A stretch of 64,000 nt of DNA from JBFWUW01 sp050247075 (GTDB lineage Bacteria > Planctomycetota > Planctomycetia > Pirellulales > JBFWUW01). The position numbers and the translations under genes were made by a program. The first letter of the stretch is position 1, and each line of letters opens with the position of its first letter. The stretch spans positions 62,001-126,000 of the forward strand of contig JBFWUW010000007.1 of the NCBI GenBank assembly GCA_050247075.1, given 5' to 3'. This document shows, piece after piece, positions 1 through 8,491 of the stretch. Below the pieces are notes generated by a model. That model did no database searches. It saw only the letters and a program-made list of their open reading frames with translations, and had not been told where the DNA came from.

Positions 1-100
1 CACAGATGGCAATCAACTTTTGCGGCGGCAGATCGAGATCGAGCGATTGCAGGTTATGCACCTCCACGCCGCGGAGTACGATAGTACGGTCGGTTTTCAT
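1..100 (-). CDS. uvrA: UvrA-like excinuclease ABC subunit A, N-terminal fragment (cut by window edge)
   Basis: Reading leftwards from the ATG at 100 gives 33 residues: a basic start, then IVLRGVEVHNLQSLDLDLPP and KLIAIC, at which point the window ends. This is how UvrA proteins begin, with an RGxxxHNL motif just before the first Walker A loop. UvrA is the damage-sensing ATPase of nucleotide excision repair. Only about 3% of the gene is visible, so a UvrA paralogue is possible. It is transcribed away from the response regulator, so 101-245 is a shared divergent promoter region. A uvrC-like gene lies less than 2 kb away. Confidence 0.7.
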   Translation of the reverse strand, partial: MKTDRTIVLRGVEVHNLQSLDLDLPPQKLIAIC

Positions 101-245
101 GTCTCGCATGATACCGTCATCCGGGGCAACACGCGCCGCGGGCATTACACGCGGGGAACGGCCCGCGCTACTTGTGATATGCCGGTTTCTATCACAGAAT
201 AGCGAGCGTTCTACTTTTGACATCTAAGCCCAAGGGCGATTGGCC

Positions 246-656
246 ATGGCCGACGAAGCACGCAAGGAAAATGCTGACGAAAAGAAAGCCGGCAAACGCA
301 TTCTGCTGGTCGATGACGACTACGAGATTATCGAGTCGATGCGGATCGCCCTGGAGTCGCGCGGGTACACAATCCTCATCGCCCGCGATGGCAACCAGGG
401 CCTGGCGATGGCCGAGCGGGAAGATCCCGATCTGGTGATTTTGGATATGATGATGCCCAAGCGAAGCGGTTTCTTGGTGCTGGAGAAACTGCGGCTGACT
501 CATCCCAAGAAGATGAAGGTGATTATGATCACCGCCAACGAAGGGAGCCGGCACAAGGCATACGCCGAAATGCTGGATGTGAACGACTATCTCCGCAAGC
601 CCTTCGCCATGGACCGACTGCTGGAAAGCGTTGAACGGCAGTTGGCGGCCGTGTAA
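246..656 (+). CDS. CheY-like single-domain response regulator
   Basis: This 136-residue protein is one receiver domain with no output domain. The acidic pocket is D23-D25 in LLVDDD, the phospho-acceptor is D67 in VILDMMMP, the switch threonine is T96 in MITA, and the conserved lysine is K118 in RKPF. The first 18 residues are a charged tail rich in K, E and A. A TTG six bases upstream extends the frame, but the ATG at 246 is the natural start. Such regulators act by protein-protein contact after phosphotransfer from a histidine kinase. No kinase is adjacent, so the partner and output are unknown. Confidence 0.9.
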   Translation: MADEARKENADEKKAGKRILLVDDDYEIIESMRIALESRGYTILIARDGNQGLAMAEREDPDLVILDMMMPKRSGFLVLEKLRLTHPKKMKVIMITANEGSRHKAYAEMLDVNDYLRKPFAMDRLLESVERQLAAV

Positions 657-676
657 GGATTGGTCGGCTGCATTCT

Positions 677-1687
677 CTACAACAGCGCCGTGGTCTCTGC
701 GTAGCCGTACATGAGGTTGAAGTTTTGCACGGCAGCGCCCGAGGCCCCTTTGATAAGATTGTCTTCAGCACTAATTGTAAGCACGCGCCCGCGTACTACG
801 CGCACGGCGAGATCGCAGAAGTTTGTATCGACCGAGTCCTTGGTGCTAGGTGGTTGATCGACCACGCGGACGAACGGTTCCGCCGCATAGAACTCGCGAA
901 AGGCCGCATAAAGCTCTTCCTGCGTCACCCGACGCGTGGGACGGGCATAGGCCGCCGTTAGAATGCCGCGGTTCATCGGAATCAAATGCGGAGTGAAGAT
1001 CACCTCGGGCCGCCGGCCCGTCACGCGGGCGATGACCTGTTCGATCTCGGGCGTGTGGCGATGTTTGCCCACGCTGTAGGCCGAAACGCTTTCGTTGCAC
1101 TCCGGGTACAACGTGGCCATTTTGGGTGTGCGGCCCGCCCCAGAAACTCCGCTCTTACTGTCGATGATGATGTCGTCCGGTTCGATCAGGCCGGCCTGCA
1201 ACAGGGGCGTCAGCGCTAGAATGGCCGAGGTCGGGTAGCATCCCGGATTAGCGACCAGGCGGGCCGTGCGGATCTGCTCGCGAAAGAGTTCCGGTAACCC
1301 ATAGGCGGTTTGTCCCAGCCGGTCGGGGTCACCGTGCATTTCTCCATACCACTCGCTATACGTCGCGGCGTCGTCCAGGCGGTAATCGGCGCTGAGGTCA
1401 ATCACGCGCACGCCGGCGTCCAGCAGTTGCGGCACGATGGAAGTCGTCACACCGTGCGGAAGGCAGGTGAAGATGCACTCGGCCCGCTTGGCGACTTCCG
1501 CCGGCCCCAAGTCCTCGCACCGCAGATCAATGCGGCCCGCCAATGCGGGGTGGACCGTCCCCAGGGGCGGGCTCCCTTCCTGGCGGCTGGTGGCCACGGT
1601 AATCCGCGCGTGCGGGTGCCGCAGCAGAATCTTGATCAGTTCCAGAGCCGAGTAACCAGTGGCCCCCAGAATAGCGACATTGGTCAT
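677..1687 (-). CDS. argC: N-acetyl-gamma-glutamyl-phosphate reductase
   Basis: The 336-residue product has the NADP-binding loop GATGYS at residues 8-13 and the active-site cysteine C150 in VANPGCYPT, both diagnostic of ArgC. Other landmarks are DLSADYRL near 97 and [11 protein letters not shown] later in the protein. The enzyme reduces N-acetylglutamyl phosphate to the semialdehyde in arginine biosynthesis. An in-frame ATG 33 bases upstream gives an implausible hydrophobic extension, so MTNVAIL was taken as the start. It is convergent with the response regulator, only 20 bases apart. No other arg gene is in the window. Confidence 0.95.
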   Translation of the reverse strand: MTNVAILGATGYSALELIKILLRHPHARITVATSRQEGSPPLGTVHPALAGRIDLRCEDLGPAEVAKRAECIFTCLPHGVTTSIVPQLLDAGVRVIDLSADYRLDDAATYSEWYGEMHGDPDRLGQTAYGLPELFREQIRTARLVANPGCYPTSAILALTPLLQAGLIEPDDIIIDSKSGVSGAGRTPKMATLYPECNESVSAYSVGKHRHTPEIEQVIARVTGRRPEVIFTPHLIPMNRGILTAAYARPTRRVTQEELYAAFREFYAAEPFVRVVDQPPSTKDSVDTNFCDLAVRVVRGRVLTISAEDNLIKGASGAAVQNFNLMYGYAETTALL

Positions 1688-1918
1688 AAACGAGTTGCTT
1701 CCAGGCGGAAAAAGGAACAAAGCGTAGGGTGCCGGTAAAGCGCCATCAGCGAGGATGTCCCATCCCCCATTAGACGCACCCGCCAGCGATAAGTTCAGCC
1801 TACCTAACGGAATATAACGCCATCAAAAGCCGCCCGCCACGGGGTGGCCGCACTCGTCCGGCACTCGACAGGTACGATACAATGCAACCAGCGAAGTGAC
1901 CCAACGGAGTGACGTGCC

Positions 1919-3328
1919 ATGCCGGAAGATTTGGTGCCTGACGAAAACAGCTTGCCACCCGAGCTGACGCCGGCCGAATCATCGGCGATTGAGGGAACGC
2001 GCGCCGAGGTTCCCCACGACTTTGGCCGCCGCCGGGCCGCCGCCAAGGCCCGCGAGTTCCCGCAAACTCCGGGCGTGTACCTGATGAAGGACCTGGCGGG
2101 CCGGGTGATTTACGTCGGCAAGGCCAAGAATCTGCGGGCACGAACCGGCAGCTATTTCCTCAAGGCGGCCGCCGAGGACCGCCGCACGGCCGAACTGGTC
2201 TCGGAGATTTGCGATATCGACTTTATCGCCGCCGATAGCGAAGTCGATGCCTTGCTGGTTGAAGCTCGGCTGGTCAAGGATATTCAGCCCAAGTTCAATG
2301 TCGATCTCAAGGACGACAAGACCTTTCCTTACTTGGAAATCTTCACCCGCGAGGATTTTCCCCGTGTGGAGTTCACCCGCGAGCCGGCGGATCGCGGCAC
2401 CAAGCTGTACGGCCCCTTCGCCAGCGCGGGTGGGTTGCGCGGGGCGATCCAGGTGTTGCAGAAGATATTCAAATTTCGCACTTGCAGCCTGGACATTGCC
2501 GAAGGAGACGAGAAGTGGCGATGGTTTCGTCCGTGCTTGTTGGCCAGCATTGACCAATGCACCGCGCCGTGCAATTTGCGGGTCTCCAAGGAAGAGTACC
2601 GCCGCGACATCCACCGCCTGAAGATGTTCTTGGAGGGGAACAAGACCAAACTGCTGCAAGAAATGCGCGGCGAGATGCTGGCTGCCAGCAAGGAATTGAA
2701 ATTTGAAAAAGCGGCCCGCCTCCGCGATGAAATCCACATGCTAGAGACCTTGGACAACCGAGGCGAGCTAGACACCCACGCCCAGCCCGAGGTGTTTTAC
2801 ATCGACCCACAAAAAGGACTGGCGGCCTTGAAAAAGGCCCTCTCGCTGGATGAACAGCCGCGGACGATTGAAGGAGTCGATATTGCCCACCTGGGAGGTG
2901 GAGAAACCGTGGCCAGTCTGGTGCAGTTTATCGACGGCCTGCCATTCAAGCCGGGCTACAAGCGCTACAAGATTCGCAGTGTGGCGGGTGTGGACGACTT
3001 CGCCAGCATTCACGAGGTCGTGGCCCGGCGGTTTCAACGATTGAGCGACGAGGGAGAACTCTTTCCCGACATCTTGTTGATTGACGGCGGCAAGGGGCAG
3101 CTTTCGGCCGGCATGGCGGCCTTTGAATCGCTGGGGATCACGCCCCCCAAGGTTGTCTCACTGGCCAAGCGCGAGGAAGAAGTCTTTCTGCCGCACGAAA
3201 GCGAACCACTGAAACTAGGCCGGCACTCTTACGGGCTGCGGCTGTTGCAGTACGTCCGCGACGAAGCCCACCGCTTCGCCCAGCACTACCACCATATTTT
3301 GCGGCGGAAGTCGACGTTAGGGGAGTGA
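1919..3328 (+). CDS. uvrC: UvrC-like excinuclease subunit lacking the C-terminal HhH region
   Basis: The 469-residue protein contains a GIY-YIG nuclease domain (GVY at 52-54, YVG at 65-67), a UVR motif around 240-275 (KELKFEKAARLRDEIHML), and the RNase H-like UvrC endonuclease domain with GVDIAHLGG, FPDILLIDGGKGQL and RDEAHRFA. UvrC makes both incisions in nucleotide excision repair with UvrA and UvrB. The family is usually about 600 residues and ends in tandem helix-hairpin-helix motifs. Here the frame stops soon after RDEAHRFAQHYHHILRRK, and the convergent rtcB ends five bases later, leaving no room for the HhH region. This could be a lineage feature or a truncation. Confidence 0.9.
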   Translation: MPEDLVPDENSLPPELTPAESSAIEGTRAEVPHDFGRRRAAAKAREFPQTPGVYLMKDLAGRVIYVGKAKNLRARTGSYFLKAAAEDRRTAELVSEICDIDFIAADSEVDALLVEARLVKDIQPKFNVDLKDDKTFPYLEIFTREDFPRVEFTREPADRGTKLYGPFASAGGLRGAIQVLQKIFKFRTCSLDIAEGDEKWRWFRPCLLASIDQCTAPCNLRVSKEEYRRDIHRLKMFLEGNKTKLLQEMRGEMLAASKELKFEKAARLRDEIHMLETLDNRGELDTHAQPEVFYIDPQKGLAALKKALSLDEQPRTIEGVDIAHLGGGETVASLVQFIDGLPFKPGYKRYKIRSVAGVDDFASIHEVVARRFQRLSDEGELFPDILLIDGGKGQLSAGMAAFESLGITPPKVVSLAKREEEVFLPHESEPLKLGRHSYGLRLLQYVRDEAHRFAQHYHHILRRKSTLGE

Positions 3329-3333
3329 CACCG

Positions 3334-4797
3334 TCAACCCTTAATCACCCCAATCGGACGCATCCGCGCCACTTTGCGGGCCAGGTCGGCGTTGTGGACC
3401 ACGTCCACCACCAGATCGACGTTCTTGTAGGCGTCGGGCTGTTCCTCTGCCAGGCCCTTCCAACTGCGGGCGCGGGCAATCACGCCGCGGCCGGCCAGTT
3501 CCTTGTCGATCCGGCGGCCTTGGGCCTTGCGGATGGCGGCCGTGCGGCTCATCACTCGGCCGGCACCGTGGCAGGCCGTTCCAAAGGTTTGCTCCATGCT
3601 GCCCGCTTGCCCCGCCAGCACCCAACTGGCCCGCCCCATGTCGCCGGGGATAATCACCGGCTGGCCAATCTCCGCGAAGGCAGGCGGCACATCCGGGTGG
3701 CCGGCGGGGAATGCCCGCGTGGCCCCCTTACGATGGACCCAGACCTGCTTTTTGATTCCCGCCACCGTGTGCTCCTCGCGCTTTGCGATGTTGTGCGCCA
3801 CGTCGTAGATCAGGTCCATCCCTAGCGCTTCCCACGACTTGCGAAAGACCTTCTCGAACACCTCGCGGGCTTGCCACATCAACAATTGCCGGTTGCACCA
3901 GGCATAGTTGGCCGCTGCCGACATGGCGGCCAGATAATGCTGCCCCTCGGCACTGTTGACCGGCGCGCAGACCAATTGCCGGTCGGGCAGAACAATGCCG
4001 TACTTTTCCGGCACGCCCCGCAGATCGCGAAGGGCGTCGTCGCAGACCTGATACCCCAGCCCGCGCGAGCCGGAGTGGATCATCACGCAGACCATGTCTT
4101 TTTCTAGCCCCATGACTTGTGCCGCCCGCTCGTCAAAAATCGCATCCACGACTTGCACTTCCAAGAAGTGATTGCCCGACCCCAGCGTGCCGCATTGTTT
4201 GCCGCCGCGCTGCCTGGCCCGATCGCTGACGCATTCCGGATCGGCTTCCGGCAGGCAGCCCTCGGCCTCGGTGTGGGCGATATCGGCCTTGGTGGCGTGC
4301 CCCTGGCCGACTAGCCAGCGGGCACCTTTGGCCAGTAACTCGTCCATCTGCCGCGTGTTGTAGCTGAAGTGCCCGCTACCGCCGACACCCGTCGGCACGC
4401 GGGAGAATAGCGCCTCGACCAGTGCGGTTTGATGCGGCTTGACATCGCGGAAGAACAGATTGCTGCGGACGAGTCGCACGCCGCAGTTGATATCGTAACC
4501 CACGCCGCCGGGCGAGATGACGCCCCCTTCCTCCGGATCGGTGGCGCACACGCCGCCAATGCAAAATCCGTAGCCCCAGTGAATGTCGGGCATGGCCAGG
4601 CTGGCCTGCTGAATCCCCGGCAAGAAGGCCACATTGGCCACCTGCTCGGGTGCCTGGTCGGCGCGGATCAGGTCGATCAAATGCCGGTCGGCATAGATCA
4701 GGCCATCCACCCGCATACCGGGCTTGTAACTCTTGGGGATCCGCCACAAGTTGTCGTTGACACGCTGCAGCGGACCGTGAAATCCGTCTTTAGACAT
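3334..4797 (-). CDS. rtcB: RNA-splicing ligase RtcB
   Basis: This 487-residue protein has the RtcB signatures GGVGYDINCGVRL (manganese-site cysteine region), GTLGSGNHFLEVQ, and TACHGAGRVMSR, whose histidine carries the covalent GMP in characterised RtcB enzymes. RtcB joins 2',3'-cyclic phosphate or 3'-phosphate RNA ends to 5'-OH ends in a GTP- and Mn-dependent reaction, in tRNA splicing and RNA repair. Archease, its activating partner, lies directly upstream on the same strand. No Shine-Dalgarno is seen; the ATG is preceded instead by a pyrimidine-rich repeat leader. Length is normal for the family. Confidence 0.95.
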   Translation of the reverse strand: MSKDGFHGPLQRVNDNLWRIPKSYKPGMRVDGLIYADRHLIDLIRADQAPEQVANVAFLPGIQQASLAMPDIHWGYGFCIGGVCATDPEEGGVISPGGVGYDINCGVRLVRSNLFFRDVKPHQTALVEALFSRVPTGVGGSGHFSYNTRQMDELLAKGARWLVGQGHATKADIAHTEAEGCLPEADPECVSDRARQRGGKQCGTLGSGNHFLEVQVVDAIFDERAAQVMGLEKDMVCVMIHSGSRGLGYQVCDDALRDLRGVPEKYGIVLPDRQLVCAPVNSAEGQHYLAAMSAAANYAWCNRQLLMWQAREVFEKVFRKSWEALGMDLIYDVAHNIAKREEHTVAGIKKQVWVHRKGATRAFPAGHPDVPPAFAEIGQPVIIPGDMGRASWVLAGQAGSMEQTFGTACHGAGRVMSRTAAIRKAQGRRIDKELAGRGVIARARSWKGLAEEQPDAYKNVDLVVDVVHNADLARKVARMRPIGVIKG

Positions 4798-4912
4798 ACG
4801 GGAAAGGCGAAAGGATGAAGGCGAAAGGCGGAAAAGCCGTCAGCGGAGAAGCTGTCAGCCATCAGCATGTTTTCAGTTACCGAACACCGAACACTGAACA
4901 CCGAATACTCTC
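4798..4912. repeat. Composite intergenic repeat, copy A (5' of rtcB)
   Basis: The block consists of purine-rich words on the plus strand (GGCGAAAGGATGAAGGCG and variants, 4800-4838), a middle part with GCCGTCAGC and CTGTCAGCC, and then tandem ACCGAACACCGAACACTGAA words (4879-4909). The same three parts in the same order occur at 55575-55695. On the minus strand the first part is a CT-rich tract that runs straight into the rtcB start codon. The function is unknown. Confidence 0.6.
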
Positions 4913-4914
4913 TT

Positions 4915-5328
4915 TCAAATATCCACAATCAATTCGGCAAACCATCCATCCGGTCTTTGCTCGACGGTTAGCTGATGGTACGTGATTGCTTTGACTTCAT
5001 GTTCTGGCGCGTGCCGGCCGATGTCGAGCGGTTCGCCACGGCAGGTGGCGGACAGGCCGGCTCCGTCCACGCTAACGTCAAATTCACAAAGCAGCAGGCG
5101 TTGCGATTCAAAGGTGTACAGCAACTCGCTTAACCAGTCGAACAACAGGTAGTCGGCGGCGGTGCCGGCCACACGGATCTGAATCTCTTTTAAGGGCTGA
5201 ATGCTTGCCAGGCCACCAACGATGATGCTGAACAGCCCCCGGGCCGCCTCGGCCAGCAACGTGGGCAAGTCGTCTGCCCGCACGCGCAGTCCCAGGTCGG
5301 CCGTATGGTCGAAAGTTTCGTAGGTCAT
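4915..5328 (-). CDS. Archease, RtcB activator
   Basis: The 137-residue product starts MTYETFDHTADLGLRV; the HTADLG motif, with its conserved aspartate, is the archease hallmark, and length and acidity fit. Archease speeds RtcB guanylylation and gives multiple turnover; pairing with rtcB is widespread. A longer frame to 5406 adds 26 residues with no family resemblance, so the internal ATG was preferred. It lies 117 bases upstream of rtcB on the same strand, and the spacer is filled by a repeat, so co-transcription is likely but not certain. Confidence 0.9.
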   Translation of the reverse strand: MTYETFDHTADLGLRVRADDLPTLLAEAARGLFSIIVGGLASIQPLKEIQIRVAGTAADYLLFDWLSELLYTFESQRLLLCEFDVSVDGAGLSATCRGEPLDIGRHAPEHEVKAITYHQLTVEQRPDGWFAELIVDI

Positions 5329-5464
5329 CGCGGTTAAAGTTCCACCGGCCGCACTCGTACCAAGGACACGGCCCGGCCTTGGGGAGTTCGCGAGAATCTT
5401 TGGCATGAGTGAATGACGATCTGCTGGCCAATCGCGATTTTATCGCCAAAGACCGCCGCATTTC

Positions 5465-5998
5465 TCACGCGGGACTTTCTCGTTCCTCGTACAGCCGCTT
5501 TACCGAATCGCGCAACAGCACGACAAACGTGAAGACTCCCAAAGCCAGTCCGAAAGGAACCTGCAAGCAATTGATGCCAGCCACGACCAGTGAGAACGTG
5601 CGATACTGGCGCTTTCGCAGAAACAGGCCGCACATTACATTCAGCACGCCTTGTAATAGCGAGACCGCCACGACAATGGCCATGATCGACGCCATGAACG
5701 TCGTCATAACCGCCATGACCTCCTTGGGGGGCGGTCCGCTCGGTCCCTGGGGCGCCGTCATCATGGCGGCAAGAACCGTCTCGAAGAATGCGAACATCGC
5801 GCATTGCACGATCACGCCAAACAGGGACAGCCCTCCCATGACAAAGTAGAAGATCGACAACAGGCTTAAGTGTTCGCTGTCCTTGCGGTATTGATACTCG
5901 AACGCCACCTGCATCGTGGGGCCCGCCCCGCTCCCCAGCGGAACCCCTCCGGCGAATTGAAACGGCGAGCCTGGCTCCGCGGATGATGGCTCCGTCAT
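5465..5998 (-). CDS. Small polytopic membrane protein, function unknown
   Basis: The 177-residue protein has a soluble N-terminus rich in P, G and S, then about four hydrophobic helices (LLSIFYFVMGGLSLFGVIV; a second starting TFMASIMAIVVAVSLLQG; and two more ending with GLALGVFTFVVLL). It ends in a charged cytoplasmic-type tail. The start HLSLLSIFYFVMGG resembles a common planctomycete membrane-protein type of unknown role. The ATG overlaps the mtaB stop by one base, so the two are translationally linked. No catalytic motif is visible. Confidence 0.75.
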   Translation of the reverse strand: MTEPSSAEPGSPFQFAGGVPLGSGAGPTMQVAFEYQYRKDSEHLSLLSIFYFVMGGLSLFGVIVQCAMFAFFETVLAAMMTAPQGPSGPPPKEVMAVMTTFMASIMAIVVAVSLLQGVLNVMCGLFLRKRQYRTFSLVVAGINCLQVPFGLALGVFTFVVLLRDSVKRLYEERESPA

Positions 5999-7323
5999 TA
6001 CAAGTCCTGCTCCGCCAACCTGGCTGTTTGAGGATGTTCGATCGTCGTCGGCCGGCCGGCCAGTTCTCCGTCGCCAGAGCCGGAAATCACCACCGGCAGC
6101 AGCTTGCCGCGCAAGTTGCCGGCCGCCGGCACGGCCACCGTCAAGGCGCGGCAGGCCGTTCCCAGGCTGACATCGGGCCGGTGGAGGGGTGGAGCCTCAA
6201 ACACGACATCCAGCGTGCGGCCCACCAGTTGCAAGGCGTAGCGCTCGCGAACCGACCTTTCCAGCGCGGACAGCCGCTCGACCCGTTCCGCCTTGACCGC
6301 GGGGGGAATCTGGCCGGGCATGTCGGCGGCGGGCGTGCCGCGGCGTGCGCTAAACGGAAAAATATGCAGCTTGCAAAACCCCACCTCTTCCACCGTCTGG
6401 CAGGTCGCCAAAAAATCGTCCTCGGTCTCGCCGGGAAAACCGACGATGACGTCCGTGGTCAATGCCGGCAAATCGAGGGCCGCCCGCACCATGCGGCAAC
6501 GGTCGATGAAACGCTGCCGGCCCCAACGCCGCCGCATCCGCCGCAGCACGTCGTCGGAACCGCTCTGCATCGAAATGTGCAAGTGCGGACAGATGCGCCG
6601 CGGATGGGCCGCCAGCACGTCGATCAGTTCGCGGGTGACTTCCGTCGCTTCAATGCTCGACAGCCGCACTCGAAAATCGCCCGGCAGTTGCATCAACCGG
6701 TGCAGCAAGTGCGACAGCCGCGTCCACTTGGCCTTGGGCTTGCCGGCGTTCAACTCCACGCCGTAGTGCCCCAGATGAATGCCGGTCAAGATGATCTCCG
6801 CGAAGCCGGCGGCAGTCAGCCGCCCCACTTCATCGACAATGTCTTGCATCGGCCGGCTGGCCAGCGCCGCCCGCACATGTGGAATGATGCAGAAACTGCA
6901 GCGCAGCAGGCAGCCATCTTGCACTTTCACAAACGCTCGATGGTGATGGCGAAAGTGGGAAATGCCCGTTGGAATATCGACCACGCCAAACCGGCCCAGC
7001 AGGTCGGGCAGTTCCCGCTTGTCGATGACGACTTCCGCCACGCCGGGCAAGGCCGCCACTTCGTCCGGTGCTCGGGTGGCATAACAGCCCATCACGACAA
7101 TCCGCGTTCCCGGGTTGCGTTTGGCGAGTTGGCGGATTGTTTGCCGGCTCTTGGCGTCCCCTTCGGCCGTGACCGTGCAAGTGTTGACAATGCACAGCTC
7201 GGCCGGCTCTCCCTCGGCGGCATCGCGATAGCCAATTCGCACCAAACCTTGGCGCACGTACTCGGTCTCGTACTGGTTGACCTTGCAACCGAGCGTAATC
7301 GTGCGTAAAGAAGGCGCGGGCAT
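5998..7323 (-). CDS. mtaB: tRNA (t6A37) methylthiotransferase MtaB-type
   Basis: The 441-residue protein is a methylthiotransferase of the MiaB/MtaB group. The N-terminal UPF0004 domain starts with TLGCKVNQYETE and places auxiliary-cluster cysteines at C13, C49 and C80. The radical-SAM cluster is C138, C142 and C145 in CLLRCSFC. The GCKVNQYE opening is typical of MtaB rather than MiaB, so the expected product is ms2t6A at tRNA position 37. It lies between two small membrane-protein genes, one base into the downstream one and three bases after the upstream one, suggesting a three-gene operon of mixed function. Confidence 0.9.
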   Translation of the reverse strand: MPAPSLRTITLGCKVNQYETEYVRQGLVRIGYRDAAEGEPAELCIVNTCTVTAEGDAKSRQTIRQLAKRNPGTRIVVMGCYATRAPDEVAALPGVAEVVIDKRELPDLLGRFGVVDIPTGISHFRHHHRAFVKVQDGCLLRCSFCIIPHVRAALASRPMQDIVDEVGRLTAAGFAEIILTGIHLGHYGVELNAGKPKAKWTRLSHLLHRLMQLPGDFRVRLSSIEATEVTRELIDVLAAHPRRICPHLHISMQSGSDDVLRRMRRRWGRQRFIDRCRMVRAALDLPALTTDVIVGFPGETEDDFLATCQTVEEVGFCKLHIFPFSARRGTPAADMPGQIPPAVKAERVERLSALERSVRERYALQLVGRTLDVVFEAPPLHRPDVSLGTACRALTVAVPAAGNLRGKLLPVVISGSGDGELAGRPTTIEHPQTARLAEQDL

Positions 7324-7326
7324 AAA

Positions 7327-7905
7327 TTATGGACTTTGGTACGGATTGCCCGTGTCGCGATAGGGCCGCGGGGCAAGATTGGCCGAAGGGGGCTGTATGC
7401 CCAGGAAGGCCTCGACGACGTTCTTTCTGTTCAACAACCAGATAGTCACGAACGGCAAAATCAAACCAAATATGGCCGACATGGGAGCGGTGAACAGCAT
7501 TGACTGTGCCCCCAGGCGCTCGGCGGGAGGGGCATTCTTGGTCATCTCCACCAAGGGCAAAGCAATGCAGAAGAACATGAATACGGCCGAGACGATGGCC
7601 GACAGGCATTGGTAGCCCGCCACTCCCAACATGCCTTTCCGCGACCAGGGCCGCAGATTCAACATCCCCGCGGCACAGACCAATTGGCAGATGACGGCAA
7701 TGGTCCCCAGCGGCAGGTTAATGGCGTTGAAGGTCTTCCAGGCCGGCAGCTTTTGCATTTCAGCCATGGCGCTTCCCCCCAGGGCGGCAAAGTCCAGGTC
7801 GGGGGCCGCCAACATGGCCACGGCCATCAGCACTCCGCACAGGCCGAAAACCCCGAACGCCAAATGCAAAATGGCCAAGACGGTGACTTCGGTGGGGCGT
7901 TGCAT
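7327..7905 (-). CDS. Membrane protein with C-terminal NPYQSP motif, function unknown
   Basis: The 192-residue protein begins MQRPTEVTVLAILHLAFGVFG and has about four hydrophobic segments at roughly 8-30, 65-85, 100-125 and 135-160. It ends with RDTGNPYQSP. The hexapeptide NPYQSP recurs at the ends of many planctomycete membrane proteins; its function is not known to me. It lies immediately upstream of mtaB and is probably the first gene of that transcription unit. The overall plan resembles the gene at 5465-5998, so the two may be distant paralogues, but identity is too low by eye to be sure. Confidence 0.75.
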   Translation of the reverse strand: MQRPTEVTVLAILHLAFGVFGLCGVLMAVAMLAAPDLDFAALGGSAMAEMQKLPAWKTFNAINLPLGTIAVICQLVCAAGMLNLRPWSRKGMLGVAGYQCLSAIVSAVFMFFCIALPLVEMTKNAPPAERLGAQSMLFTAPMSAIFGLILPFVTIWLLNRKNVVEAFLGIQPPSANLAPRPYRDTGNPYQSP

Positions 7906-7978
7906 GGAAACCGCGGGAGTGAAGGGACGTGTTGCGCACCGATTGTAGCAGGCGATTCCACGGACACGATGCGAATGC

Positions 7979-8326
7979 CTACCGCGCTGCTTCCAGCGTA
8001 GCGTACATCGAACCCTTGCACCCGCGGATGTCTCGGTCCTTGCCGAAGGCGTGGATCTGGTCTCGCTTCAATTCCGCCCGCTCCAACGTGGTGGTCATCA
8101 CAATTGCCTTGCCGCGGGTATCGACCTCCTTAGCCAGCTCAAAACCTTGCTCGAAAGGGTAGCCAAACACGGTATGCAGCATGTCGATGACATAGTGGTA
8201 AGTATGGTCGTCATCGTTCCACAGAATCACGTTGTAAGGGGGCTGCCGCTTGGGCTTGTTGCGCTTTTCCGCTTGCTCTTCCGGAAGCGTCTCCGGCTCG
8301 GCAACGGCAGCGGATTTGTCACTCAC
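7979..8326 (-). CDS. clpS: ATP-dependent Clp protease adaptor ClpS
   Basis: The 115-residue product carries the ClpS core: PPYNVILWNDDDHTYHYVI, then the helix MLHTVFGYPFEQGFELAKEV, then GKAIVMTTTLERAELKRDQI. ClpS delivers N-degron substrates to ClpAP-type proteases. The hydrophobic pocket residues near NDDDHTYHYV are present. The longest frame adds 45 implausible residues. The GTG at 8326 is preferred because GAGG lies about seven bases upstream and the charged linker (SDKSAAVAEPETLPEEQ) is typical. No clpA is nearby. It is divergent from the M20 peptidase. Confidence 0.9.
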   Translation of the reverse strand: MSDKSAAVAEPETLPEEQAEKRNKPKRQPPYNVILWNDDDHTYHYVIDMLHTVFGYPFEQGFELAKEVDTRGKAIVMTTTLERAELKRDQIHAFGKDRDIRGCKGSMYATLEAAR

Positions 8327-8350
8327 GAGAGTACCTCGGCGGAAAGGCAG

Positions 8351-8486
8351 AAGGATGAGGTATGAGGTATGAAGACTTTGTGAAGCGACCGCCGGACCAT
8401 TATATTGTACGCCTCGCCCCCATGAAAAGCGCCGTGCGGCTTCTCCCGCGACATCCCTCATACCTCATCCCTCATCCCTCATCCTT
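8351..8486. repeat. Inverted pair of ATGAGGT-type repeats between clpS and the peptidase gene
   Basis: The left arm at 8351-8372 reads AAGGATGAGGTATGAGGTAT. The right arm at 8458-8486 is an approximate reverse complement built of TCATACCTCATCCCTCATCC words. The arms lie about 85 bases apart and face the two divergent start codons as CT-rich leaders. They could form a long imperfect hairpin if transcribed through. Confidence 0.6.
8401..8430 (-). promoter_or_regulatory. Candidate clpS promoter
   Basis: On the minus strand TTTTCA is followed after 18 bases by a perfect TATAAT. The -10 lies about 75 bases before the clpS GTG. This is a consensus match only and the -35 is weak. Confidence 0.35.
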
Positions 8487-8491
8487 GCCCC

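Noticed and set aside
5983..7308. 441-residue plus-strand frame
   Set aside because: It is antisense to mtaB over its whole length, has His/Gln/Arg-rich shadow composition and no motif.
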